A stretch of 64,000 nucleotides of DNA. It comes from Rhopalosiphum padi. Lineage: Eukaryota; Arthropoda; Insecta; Hemiptera; Aphididae. The position numbers and the translations under genes are program-made. The stretch lies in the NCBI RefSeq assembly GCF_020882245.1, contig NC_083597.1, forward strand, positions 80,206,152-80,270,151, given 5' to 3'. Positions within the stretch are counted from its first letter, which is position 1; the number at the start of each line of letters is the position of its first letter. This document shows, piece after piece, positions 1 to 12,449 of the stretch. Under the pieces are notes generated by a model. The model saw only the letters and a program-made list of their open reading frames with translations. It was not told the DNA's origin and searched no databases.

Positions 1-24
1 TCATACATTTTGGAATAAATAATC

Positions 25-27
<3 letters not shown>

Positions 28-59
<32 letters not shown>
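28..59. repeat. (TA)n microsatellite
   Basis: About 16 uninterrupted TA units in the intron following the neuroligin exon. Confidence 0.95.
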
Positions 60-61
<2 letters not shown>

Positions 62-1235
62 TACATCATAAACTTTACATTACAATGGTATACTATTTTT
101 TGTATATATCTTTGATGGTATGTATTTCTCGTATACAGAAAATAAAAATGTACAAACTAAAGAGAAAATTTTTAAAGCGAGTTCTGTAGAGAAAACCATT
201 TTTAGTAAAAGAATTGAATATTTTCAGGAATGCAGTTACGGATGAAGGAAATGAGAATAACAGCTTTAGGCAATTCATCTTCTATACTTTTTAGTTTTTT
301 TTAGTGTTTTACATAAACATAATTAAATGACAAAACTAATTACGTTTAAATTACTATATAAAATGTGTTTTTTTGTTTAGCTTTTATTTCAATTATTAGT
401 TTAGATGAATATTTAATGAATTATTTTTATGGTTATTATGCTAGGAACACACTTAATCAAATGCCAATCTCAGAGCTATTACTATATGTTAATTACACAA
501 AAACTCTGTGAATAAATATAATAATTAATTTTAAAAGTTATACCTTCTAAAATCTAAATAGCTGCTACTGACTAGTCCAGTTACAATAAATGTATAGACT
601 ATTTAATAAGTAAATTATTGAATTGAACCAATTTATGTTAAATTATTGTAATTAATCAATTTAATTATTTTGATAAATTTTAACAAAATTATATTATTAA
701 ATATTTGTTCATCGTTTTAATTACATTAAATTAATTTGTATAACATAATATAATATAGTTTAATAATTCAAAATTTTACATTTTTGATATCTAGTTTATA
801 TTTTGAGAACATTTAATATGATAAATAAATTTTATTATTTATTGAATGTAATAGTTTAATTTTTATCTAATATAAAGAAAAGTTTTATAAATGTATTATT
901 TACTTGTATTATGTACACAAACATATCTAAAGAATTAAATACATGTTATAATATAAGAATACGTCACTCGTGGGTGGTTAAGTACAAAAAATATTTATAT
1001 GAATATTGAATATTTAAAATAGGTTTTTAATACTATTTTTTAATGTTTAATAATAAAGTAATTTCCAATCACCACTTATGTTTTATTTTAATGCAAACGC
1101 AATATTAAATTATTTAAATGGCAATATTCGTCGTGACATATTGTATTATTTTATACATAATAACGATACGTCCGCCTAGACAACATATTATTATTATATT
1201 TTACCAGTTTCTAATTACTTTTTTTTTAAACTTAC

Positions 1236-1385
1236 CTAATATACCGAGCCTGTAGTTTAACGTGACGACAACCAATTCCGCGTTGCTGGCTAACACTCGT
1301 CCGTCGTACGGGTTTCCGGAATTCCACTCGTACGATTCTCCGTGTATGAAAACCAGTACGGGATACTTGCGGACGATTCTACTCC
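1236..1385 (-). CDS. Nlg: Neuroligin, internal coding exon (partial gene)
   Basis: One 150-base internal exon of a neuroligin, a single-pass synaptic adhesion protein with a catalytically inactive cholinesterase-like ectodomain that binds neurexin. Read on the minus strand, it follows an acceptor ending in TTTTAG (AG at 1386-1387) and ends at a GTAAG donor (1231-1235). It enters after the first base of a codon and leaves one base of the next, so it is symmetric. It encodes about 50 residues including YPVLVFIHGESYEW, NSGNPYDG and VVVTLNYRLGILG. The HGES-YEWNSGNPYDG stretch replaces the HGGG oxyanion-hole region of true esterases and is typical of insect neuroligins. The NYRLG motif is general to the carboxylesterase fold. 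The following exon should begin with the rest of the GILG-F region and lies beyond the left edge. No upstream exon (EDCLYLN or GVPYA motifs) was found to the right. Which neuroligin paralogue this is cannot be told from one exon. Confidence 0.93.
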
Positions 1386-3100
1386 CTAAAACAAGTAATT
1401 AACAAAAAGGTTATTGTGATTTTCTTATTTTTATGCCATAAATAATATTTTTTTACTGACAGTAAAAATAGCTCAACTCCCAGAGGAAGACTTAGCGAGC
1501 AATAGACCGCAGCCAAACGACGTTTTGGTCCAACGAGAAATTTACCATAAAACTCACGGTTTTACGATAATACCGGTTACAGCTATCGATCTATCGACGT
1601 CCGTCTCAGACGGTGGATGCGTGCGTATTTATTATTTTTCAATTTTACCTTTGGCTCTCTAACGAAAATAAGCTAATCTTAAACTCAATACATATAGATG
1701 TTATTTTTTTCTATAAAAAAAATAACTTGTCTAAAACTTTACGTCTATATAATACAGGTATATAATATATATTTACAAATTCATAAACCGTATACGTATT
1801 CGCTCAAATATTCTTAGATCGAGCAAAGCCATATTATATTATATATACCTACCCGCAGGTATATATTCATACGTTGAAAAACATAATATGAATAATGGGA
1901 TGAATAAGTAACAGGCGGCAGACCTGTGAGTTTTGAGATACGGAGACGTATTTTACGATGATGGGTTTTTTCTACTTATACGCGTGTATACAGTGCACAC
2001 TGCATCTAAGTAAGTCGAAGATGCTGAATATGAACTAGCTTTAAATGAATTCTACTCGAATACGACTCGGGCGTATCTCGCATAAACTCGTATAATATGT
2101 AAGATTTGAATATGAACACCCGAGACGAAGCCATCATAAAAGCAAAATTACTGTTTATTTAGGTCAAGTAAAATCCAAATACATTGTAATTCTATATTTT
2201 ATGCCAATCAATGGTATATGACTGGATTTGGTATGTTAAGTTTTATGTTTGACGCACACAAAATAGTACTGCTGGTATTCATATGCATTGACGAAACGTG
2301 AAATAACACGAGTGAAGTCTCATACTCTCATTAAAAATATTTGAACAATTCCAATTACGTACTCAGGTCAGATTTCAAAACAGCCTCGTGTACCTATGTA
2401 TACACACACGTACACACACACATATATATATATTTATAAGTTTCATATATTTACAGGTGGTTATATTTTGTTTTTCGTAAAGCTTTGACAGCATTATTTC
2501 AATAAATTATGAGTGCTAGCAAATTGATATTAACAAAACTTCGAAAGCCAACTGCTATTAATATATAGCAACTCTATTGCTTTTCTATTGCTTCAAGTGT
2601 ATACCTAGAAACTTTTTTTTTCAATATCGTGTCAAACATAACTCGTATATACCCGTTGTGCACTTTTGCCTACTTCCAAAATTCAATATTGAAGTCATTG
2701 GAATAGTTTTCAAAACGTTCAATGACTTGTCCATTATTTATAGGCGTTCAACGAGGTCACGCGACATTAAGAAACTTTTGCCGTTTACGTTTTCAAACTT
2801 GTTACGTATTATGTTTAAAAGGATCTGAAACGTTCAAGTAATAATACACTCACATACTTTATAAAGTTTAGGTATAAATCTGTAAAAAAAATACCAAATA
2901 ATTACATAGAAAAAAATTGCTGAGTTACAATTAAAATCGAATTGCATTAGGCGTTTTATACACACACATACATATATATACATATATAAATATATATATT
3001 ATATTAAACTTAATCCACGCTATGTTTATATACTATTATATTAATGCAATACGAAATTTCACCAATATCAGGTCTATCGTGCTCAAAACGCGGTATATTA
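1386..3100. other. Putative neuroligin intron, non-coding
   Basis: AT-rich, with one less AT-rich patch at 1450-1630 just upstream of the neuroligin acceptor. That patch holds an 80-codon plus-strand open frame (1420-1662) described in the findings. The rest shows no splice-flanked or recognisable coding segment. Confidence 0.6.
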
Positions 3101-4800
3101 CCGTATTTCATAATGTAATGTTTAAGTCTACTTAAACTCGGGCTTAGATCAGACTCGCGAATCTCTTATTCTTCTCCGCGCGCCGTATTTTTAAGTGTGC
3201 GGGATTACGACTGGGCGCACTATATACATTATACATATATTTATAGTGTCATATTATATATCATATTACGCGTATAATAATATTTATTATATCGCGCATT
3301 TATACACCGAAAACATCCGAAATATACGTAAAAAAAATTTTGCATTCGATCTCAAAGTCGTGATCCTACTATGAGATGATCGCATACGATAAAAATATAT
3401 ATAGATAATATGTAGCATAGTAGAGTTGTAGTGATCTTTCGAATTGTTGTCCGTCAGTCAGCCACCTTCGGGTCGGTCGTAGTCGAAATACGCTATTTAC
3501 ATCGACGTAATACCCGCGGGAAGCTTTTAAAAAAGGATTTTATTTTCGTCCCACCTCGTGGCGTATATAATGTATATATTTTCTATTGTACATAGTAGTT
3601 GCACTCGGCCTGCTCCAGACGTACAAGTTACCGGTGGTGGGCGGTAAGGTCTGCCGTCGAGGGTCGTCGAGGAACCACCGGCGAATAGGATTCCATGTCG
3701 GTAGGTATATAATATTATACTAGGTAACGGAAAGTTACAAGTGTATATACGTATTATACATATTATATGTATAGGTATACAAACATACGTCTCGGGCGAT
3801 TTATTAATCAAGGGAAACGCTGGTAGATCGGTCGGTGTTCTCCGAATGCGGACGGGAAAGTGGTCGGAGAAGAGGTGAGATTAAAACTTTACCCAAAACA
3901 CACTCTTCGCGAATACGGTATATATATACATATTATACACACAGTTTCGGGACGGGCTAGGCCCCGTGTCCATTTAGGATCGCGTTACGGGTGCGGCACA
4001 CAACAATAGAACATCTGTTGCCGTACACAGCACAACATTAGGTCTGGATTGCGGTGGCAAGCGTGCGCCGCCTTAACCGTTGCGATCCAGTGTTTTGCGT
4101 TTTGTTTGGAAAACACTATATACACAATATACATTATACATGTATATATTTAATATGTATATTATATATTATGCTGACGGATTAACATGATACTAAACCG
4201 TGAAGACGTGCCCCGTGGACGTACACCGGCGCCGGCCGACGAAACAGTCGAGATTGACCTACGCGCGCGGAGTCCCGTGTGCGAGGGGGCGATCACACTC
4301 CCGCGCCGCCACAGTTCGTATAAGCCGCGCGAGGTGTCGGGATCGTGGGAACGAAATTCTGACACAAAGAGCTCAACATTTAAATGAACACCGTGTGGTT
4401 TTACCACGCATACGATAGCATGTTGTCGCACACGTTCAGAAATCGTACCGATGTCATAACGACAACCAAAATAATAATAATAATAATATGACATAGAGTA
4501 TAATAGTAGAAATTACAGCGGTGCGATACGGACATACATATTATTGAGAGTGATTCGTACAAAAACGGATGTATCGATAACGATAATAATATAGTACCTA
4601 TATAATGGCAGGCACATACACACACAAGACGACATACTATATTATTTTCGAATAACATTTTTATTGTAAACAGCGAACTTAAAGCAACATTAATGACTAA
4701 TACTAATACATTAATTCGTATTCTATGAGAAAGATTACGTATGCCTCGCCGAAAGAAGTCTAAGCGTGTAACAGTGGGTGGGAAATAGCGTGGCGTCGTG
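3100..4800. other. GC-elevated, CpG-rich island
   Basis: Base composition rises well above the surroundings, with many CG dinucleotides, especially 3430-3700 and 3940-4400. Frames of 66 to 110 codons are open on both strands over 4162-4494, which argues against any one being real. An exon, promoter or untranslated leader could lie here, but no conserved motif was recognised. Confidence 0.4.
4470..4489. repeat. (AAT)n microsatellite
   Basis: About 6 to 7 units of AAT. It explains the run of tyrosines in a spurious minus-strand frame across it. Confidence 0.85.
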
Positions 4801-7480
4801 ATTACGATTTTCCTGTTAATTCGAATTGCAAACGAAATACGTAATACGTATATTATACTGAATATACGTAATTTGCAATGGAGGAAAAAAAGTATAAGCT
4901 TTGTATTATATATTCAGATATTCTGTAACGATAACAAATTTGCGCATTATTATAACGGTATAAATGTACAAACCACGAATGATTTATGTGCGAACGATGA
5001 TTATGATGAACAGTTAATAATTATATCACAAAAATTACACAAAACAAAAAGATTTAAAAAAATCGTATGACAATAAACAAAAAAAAAAAAATTACTACAA
5101 ATGGTTATGAAAAGTATTTTTAATATCAATATTTGTGACGCACAAACGATATATTATTATCGGTTTGCAGTAGGTATTTTCTCATAAAATGAATACCCGT
5201 ATAATAATATAATGTGCAATTACAAATATGTATACGAATATAATATTATGCATGGGGAACGATTTATTTCATAATTATTCATCAGTGATATGTTACCGAG
5301 GTTTCTTTTCCTCTTTATCGACTTTATCGACATCCCCTTTTGAATATTCCTCACTTCTCTATTTTCTGGCGACGTCTTATCGACACTCGGGGCTGATTAA
5401 TGGCTTCAAGAACATATCGCTGTCATTAGGAACCCTTCTCTCACTTTTCTACTGACAACACAATCTCGACATTAACGCGAAGTCTGAGTTTTATCGAAAA
5501 CCACTCAAAAAGCTGTTAAAAAGTTACATTTTATTCGTATATAAACATGCGTCAACAACATCTTACAAACATTGAAACACTTCTACAAATTTAACAGACA
5601 ACAATAGTAAAATTGCTGAAATGTTAGTTTTAAAGAATGAAATGTCATGTCTCCTTGGAAAATAATGTGTTATTTAATTAAAAAATGCATTATTATATTG
5701 AGTTGATGAGTTATTGTTATAATTTATAAAAACAGTTCTATGTTATTAGACACTGCTAAGGATAATGACGAACTGTTTTTAGTTCCTCAAGAATTAAAAT
5801 GAAAAATAAAAAGTTTCTAGATGTAATGTCGGCTATATAACACTAAGCAAACAAAAAAAATAATTGTTATTATACATTATATAGTGCAATAATAATTTTA
5901 AGTTGAAAATTCACAGTCATAAATACATATTAAAATAAAATATTATATGGAAGGGTGCACGAGTAAGACAAAAACATAAAATATAATAATAAAAAAAAAC
6001 AATACGAAATTACAACCGTCTTGAAGTAACTGTATTTATTTTTTTGTATAAACTGAGAACAAAAATTCATAATATAAGTAGGTGTAGCTCAATAGCTAAT
6101 GTCTAAATAATTTTTAAATATTCGAGTAGTTAAAAATAATATTATCTTTTGCTTACATTTTCAAATTGATATAATGTTGTCAGATAACGGTTCGTATTTT
6201 GTGCATATGGATATATGGGTGACGGGACTTTGCTTAATGACTCTTGAACGACCGATATCGTTCTATCTACGAGAATAAACTTTTCAAATTGAATAATAAT
6301 AATGTTTATACACAGAACTCGTAGGTAATATTATTATTATATTACCTATATTTTAACCGACATGAGGTACGTTTCCGGAACAATTATTTTAATGGATACC
6401 TATGTTTTTGTTTACTATGGTATACAATTCTTGGCGGATTGTCAATGTGTATACTTAACTAGTGGTTTTATTCACTAGATAGAATTAATTTTAATTTTCA
6501 GTCTCGTATAATCGTAACGGTATTTTAACACAACTAGAAATTTATATGACATTATGCATTCGTAGGTAATTTATACGTCAACAATTCCGGTGGAAATACT
6601 CGGATTTAATTTCATCGGTATCACTAAGGGGCGTTAAAAACTGAGAACAACGGTTGTGAATCATCCACAAAAACCTGTATGAAGTATAGCTGAAAGGTGT
6701 GTTTATATGTTTAGTTTGGAAAGGTCTTAGGTGTAATGAATTTTCCCACACACCATTGCCACTATAATGTATATGTATCATAACATTGCATTGAGTACAT
6801 TTCTAACCGAAAATACAGAAAAAAATGAAAACGAAATAAAATATATCTTTCAGCCATATAATATAATTATATTCTGTTATATTAAATATAAACGCCGCAT
6901 AAACGGTAAATCAAAAAAAAAAAATTGCTTATTTTATATTCCTGTTATGATAAATTGTGGATTTCACTTTTTTTTCCACAAGTTGGAAAACATTTAACAC
7001 CACTAATAATAATACTTTTAAGATTGATGAATAATATTTTTTAACAAAGTACTTTGTAGTAGGAAACTCTGTAATATGTTATTGATATTTAGTTAAATTT
7101 TATAATAATAATAATAATTTAATAACTATTGTTATATACCAACAAATAAAAAGAAAGAAAACATTCAATAGGAAAATGTTGTATTTTTATAATGTATATA
7201 GAAACAGAGTAAAGTATATTATAATCGAAAATCGTGTTGAAACATACAGCATTTCCTTAAGATTTGAATAAAAATGTGTAATACATAAAAACCGTGGACT
7301 GATGCTCATAAATAATATCAAACAGTAAATAAAGCGAGGTGGACAAATAATAATTTCAAGATGAAAGAGAACAAAGAATTTAAATTTGATTTTAAGAGAT
7401 ATTACATGCTTCATTTTGGGACGACAGTATTTATGTGAACAGCAAATGAAACGAACGGATCAAGGTCCCAGCGTACCATA
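4800..7480. other. AT-rich non-coding stretch
   Basis: No recognisable gene or RNA. A minus-strand polar open stretch near 5225-5410 and a 67-codon minus frame at 6578-6781 were seen and are not supported by splice or homology signals. Confidence 0.5.
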
Positions 7481-7732
7481 CGTATATTGATGGAAAATAC
7501 GGTAATGTTTTGAGCACGGGGAGCTTATTCGGGTCCGAATACATGCATCACGTTTCTCGTTTTAGCGAGCGGGAAAGAAAAAAAAAAGAAAATAATATGT
7601 TTCACCATGCGCGCGCGCGCACGCTTCTATTTATTTTATCTCGTATTTTATGATATATTGCGGTAAGAGTAGTTTTTCAACGGACGACGACCGTTTATTC
7701 CGTGTGAGGAGTAGCCCGAAATTCGATCAGCG

Positions 7733-7740
7733 TATAAAAG
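7733..7740 (+). promoter_or_regulatory. TATA-box candidate inside a CpG-rich island
   Basis: TATAAAAG lies in the inverted repeat CGTATA-AAAG-TATACG and is followed by a GGGGCGGCGGCGG stretch. It stands in one of the GC-elevated islands. No TCAGT initiator sits at the expected 30-base spacing and no convincing coding frame follows, so it is a candidate only. Confidence 0.2.
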
Positions 7741-8130
7741 TATACGGCGCGGAACGGGGCGGCGGCGGAGAAAGCGCGGCGTGCACGCTGCGAAAACACG
7801 AAACGTATATATCGAGCAGAAAAGAGCCAGTTTACTTAAATAATAAAAATAAAAAAAAAAAAAGTGGAAAAAGTAGAAAAATAGAAAAATAGAAAAAAAA
7901 ATCTAGGGAAAAAGAATAGAGGAAAACTGCCCATAAAACGGCGAACTCCTCCCCGACGTTATTTTTATTTCATTCCCAGGCGTTACGGAGACCGGCGGAA
8001 TAACCCTCACGACACTTTCGAATTGAAAAATCGGTTTTCACAAAGTGCTCTGTTGAGAATCGTATAACCGGGTCGGCAGCTGCAGTACTGCGGTGGACAA
8101 ATGAAATGAAAAAAAAAAAAAAAATACTGC

Positions 8131-8156
8131 GAAGAAGAAGGAAGAAGAAGAAGAAA
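8131..8156. repeat. (GAA)n purine-rich tract
   Basis: GAAGAAGAAG repeats with one interruption, next to a poly-A run (8109-8124), inside a GC-elevated island. Confidence 0.85.
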
Positions 8157-8359
8157 AACGCCAACGTAATGGTGCCATCGCCCGCGATTCCGCGTGTGCG
8201 CGTATACACTACAGTTGTACATGTGTGTACGTGTGTAGGTACCTAACTGTATCGTTTCGGTTATTGGCCGACGTCGGATCGAACGTAATGCAGTCGAGAA
8301 AGTGATACCTATACGCATAAACAACTAACCTGAATGGCTGACCCGACTAACAATGACCG

Positions 8360-11300
8360 ATACGAGGATGACTTGATATGGAAAAATGTCGAGATCGAAA
8401 ACGATTATAACGACACAGAAAAACGTGGAATATGCTATTATTGTTATAAGTTTATAACATATATATATTATTAAAAAAAATATTTAATCCGACGGATGTA
8501 TAACGATTGTGTCTCGTAGGTACAAAATCGTTAAAACGTTTCTGTCATCACAGCGGTGGAATTGCCGTTGATAAGCTCGAACGTACGATTCAGTTTTATG
8601 TATAATGCTTTGGAAACGGTTCCGGTAAAAAAACTGTCGTGCTTAATGCACCCGATACGACGATAATCGATTGTAATAATTATTATTCATTATTGTTTTG
8701 CTTCATTATTTTTCGAAAAGATATAAAAAAAATTCTTTCGATCTGTAAACGTACCTACTATAAAAAAAATGTTCATTATTATTTTTATTTTCACAACCAA
8801 TAAATGTAAAATATACGATAACCAAATCGGAAAATATTAATGAATAAATGATTTATTATTTTATTTTCATTCGGTACTAAAGGGAGGAAAATTAAAAAAA
8901 TCAAGACTTTGTTGAGTACGACGAAGAAAATGTTTGTTGATTGCGTCTGGGTTTATAGTGTTGACATGACACCAACTTTGTTCGAAATAATCAATTTCGT
9001 GGTACAAAAACTTTTAACTAATCGTAAGTACATTTATAAATATAAATATATACATAGATAGTATATATTCACAACACACAAAGTTTTAATTAATTTAAAC
9101 TGTGCACGTTTATTTTATGCACCAAATTTTATTTCTAGTGATCATGTTAGCACAAAATCAACACCGAACGTATTATTATTAATAATAAATTCGCGTAGAC
9201 GTTTATTAACCGCGAGAAAATGAAACAATCTGTCTGTCGCTATTATAACCGCGTTTCACGTACGGCGAGCAGCAGCTATCATTGGTTCTTCGAGTAAAAT
9301 AACAATAAACGTGTATGCATATTGCTCCTGTAGTGCAGAAAGTCAAAATTACACAGGAAATGTGGTTTAATAATATTATTATTATCACACTAAATTGCGT
9401 AAGGGAATGGGACTATACGAATCGAGAAAATATTATTATGCCTATAACACGTGGCGGTGTTTGTGAAATAACGTACGATTTATGACAATGGGACCATAAA
9501 CATATACTGCATATTTCAAAACCGAACATTATGCACACGCGTAAAGTTTTGCGTTTCAAACTACTGACATTTTATTTACTTAGACATATTATTATTATAT
9601 TATACTAGTTGTATATGGTATTATAACATTATATTTACCTACTTTATACGGTAACCGAACTATTAATAATTTTCGTAGGACTACTCGCGACTACGCAAAT
9701 CCTAATATTAATTTATAACTAATAATGTTATTAACCGGAATTACATTTATTATATGTATTATTATGTAAATTGAGCAGGTTTAATGCTTGGAATTTGCTA
9801 AAAATAAAATGTTATTTACATTCCAATCTCATTAGAATGTCAGTTTCAAACATCTATGTTCTATATAAACTAATAATTAGTAATTAGTATAAATTAAAAT
9901 TTAAAATATATTAAATAATAACATGAAAGCAAATTTGGCGATGAAAACTGATTAACATTTTAAGTCAAAACAAGAAAGTACTTTTAATCAACTGCTGTAT
10001 AAATATAAAATATATTTATTAAATTACATTTTCCTTTTATAAATATTTTTACTTCCTTAACGAACTAAAAAGAATATATATATACATTTTTGTATTTTCA
10101 AACCGCGTTGTTTTCTGGAAAGTACCTATATAATAATACAATTTCCATTACCATCTGACGGTCGAACAATATCGTATCTAAATCGATTTATTTTGGATAA
10201 ATAATTTAAGAATTTAAGATAGAAAAATATTATCGATCTTTACATTGAAAAAAAGAAGTTTTTTCTACCGTCATGAACATGATACAAGTATTATATCATA
10301 TTAAGTAAGCTCGATGAACTGGAGTACATGTCTGATTAAAAGAAACCAGATTTTTTTTTTCTATTATAAAAAAGAATAAACTATTTAAAAAATAAAATAA
10401 AAGTGGGTCACGTCCCGTGGGTAAGATGACATATTTATTTTTGACGTCGAGAATTTTTCTATACAAAAAAAAAAAGGATGAAAGAAAAGTTGAAAAATAA
10501 AATATTGTCGACCAGATATATAATATAATCGAATACAGTATTATTATAACCATTGTTTTCGAAAAACCGTTTCTATGCTTGCACCACTACAAGTCTACAA
10601 CTATACTACAGCGATCCCTTCAATTATGAAACTTTTCCCTCGAGACTCGATTATGTATATAATAACAATATACGTATAATGTCGGTATACGGTGTATATA
10701 TGTTTATACGTTACGATCTGCATTGCCAAATCAAATTTACAATATGGCCACTGCGCGATTTTACGTGTTTTTACGCTGTAGAGATCGATCGTGGCCACGT
10801 GGATGAGACGACGCGGTCGATAGAAGAGGAGTGGTAGGCGAGAAAACACCGTGTACAATACATTATAATGTTTAAGAAGAACATCCGTATATCGATATAA
10901 ATAGTCTCGTATAATAACGTGCACACGACGTTTGGGTACAAATTGGCTTTTAACCGTTGTGCGTTTGTGACGACGACGACGATGACAATGGCTGTGATCA
11001 TCACCAAAACGGGGTTTTCGGGGAGAAAAATGCTTTCGGTACGCGCAATTTCAGAGCCGTGTGCACGCGAGCTTGTTATAAAAATGTTCAGTACAAAAAC
11101 GTTTCAAACATGATTTTTTTATCGGCTTAGTTGAGGATTATTTTTCTGAATTTTTTTTTCTTGGAATCTATTTATTCCTTCACATATTTTAGAGTTTTTT
11201 TTTTAGAAAAAGAGGATTCTGTATGGCTCATAAATATCGGTACCATAGATAAAACGTTCTGTGTTCCAATTTATAATTAAAACAAAATTCAATGTCTAAT

Positions 11301-11830
11301 AAATCAATAATAGAGATATGAGGAAACACAAAATGCCATCGCAAATAAGTGTATACAATCATACAATAATTGCCATTGTTGTAAAGTACTTCACAAGTGG
11401 AATGCTTTTCAATAAAGTAAAATGTTTAATTAGTTGATAACTAAAATTAGTAGTTTTAATATTAATAATATTTCAATTTTATTTTTATTTACAATATTAT
11501 ATAAAGCCACTTTATTTTTATTATTATTATTTTTCTTTAATTTGAAATAAATATGTTTTATCAATAGAACGCTATGTTTTTAAAATATAAAATTGAGAAA
11601 AAAAAGTTCCAAGCGTTTTGTTTCGTAACTAGTAATTAATAATAAAAATGTTAGTTATTTAATATTTTGAATACCTTCTAAAATTAATATTTTTGTAATA
11701 TACTAAATAAAATTAAATCGATGAAATAAAACTTCGTGAATTTTTCGATGCCAAATATTTCAAAATCACTTTGGCGGAAAGCACATTTTTTTTTTAATGT
11801 TTAAACCTAAAAAACGTTTGACTGAACAAT
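8360..11830. other. Mostly AT-rich non-coding stretch with a moderate-GC patch at 10550-11110
   Basis: The 10550-11110 patch has overlapping 94-codon plus (10553-10837) and 107-codon minus (10601-10924) frames and further shorter ones. Simultaneous opening on both strands suggests composition rather than selection. Elsewhere nothing is seen. Confidence 0.45.
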
Positions 11831-12074
11831 TCTAATATCGTGGCATGGAACCCTTTGATTTCAAGCCCACGCAATGGCCAAATACACGAGAAAACGAGAC
11901 GAGAACAGCGCGAGAAACGCTAGAAGAATGTAAAAAAAAAAAAAATTAACTCATATGGTCCGCGGCGAAATCACGCGGAAAAACGGTTGCGACAACCCTC
12001 CCCGGCGGTGCACTTGTATTTTATTGCGGCTATACAGTATGGGTTCGTGCTTTGTGTACTATCGTTGTTCGCCA

Positions 12075-12094
12075 CGCCGCCGCCGCCGCCGCCG
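12075..12094. repeat. (GCC)n trinucleotide repeat
   Basis: Roughly 6 to 7 GCC units in a CpG-rich island. It yields poly-Ala, poly-Gly or poly-Pro depending on frame, so nearby open frames are not evidence of a gene. Confidence 0.85.
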
Positions 12095-12266
12095 GACCGA
12101 AAACGAATAAGTCTCGAGCGGGCCACCTCGTACCGGTCAGGTACATATATATAGTGCACAAGACGTATAATAACTGGCGGATTATATTATGTTTCGCACG
12201 TGCCCGCCGGACGTAATGACTTTGCGAGAACGTTTTCATTTAACTGACGCGCCCCGCACCGGCGTA

Positions 12267-12293
12267 TATTATTATTATTATTATTATTATTAT
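12267..12293. repeat. (ATT)n microsatellite
   Basis: About 9 units of ATT at the edge of the 12-kb island. Confidence 0.9.
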
Positions 12294-12449
12294 ATAATAC
12301 CTGTGCAGCGGCGGCGTAGGTACGCGCGACGTTAACGACCGAGTGGACGGGTGTGTGTGTGGGGTGTGATATGATGGGTGGTGGTGGTGGGTCGGCAAAT
12401 CGCGGAATACGCGTCATCATCAATCATCGGCGCGAGTGTAATAATAAGA

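Larger units (their letters stand above)
7480..8360. other. GC-elevated, CpG-rich island
   Basis: Contains GCGCGCGC near 7610, the TATA-box candidate, GGC-rich sequence at 7745-7790, long A runs (7850-7905) and the GAA tract. It looks like regulatory or leader sequence; no protein was recognised on either strand. Confidence 0.4.

Noticed and set aside
4162..4494. Overlapping 110-codon minus and 66/72-codon plus frames
   Set aside because: Simultaneously open on both strands, no splice context, and the 5' end of the minus frame is an AAT microsatellite.
6084..6110. tRNA A-box-like TAGCTCAATAGC
   Set aside because: No B box follows within 60 bases and no cloverleaf can be drawn.
10553..11007. 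94-codon plus and 107/78-codon minus frames
   Set aside because: Mutually overlapping open frames in a moderate-GC patch, no recognised motif, no splice or promoter support.
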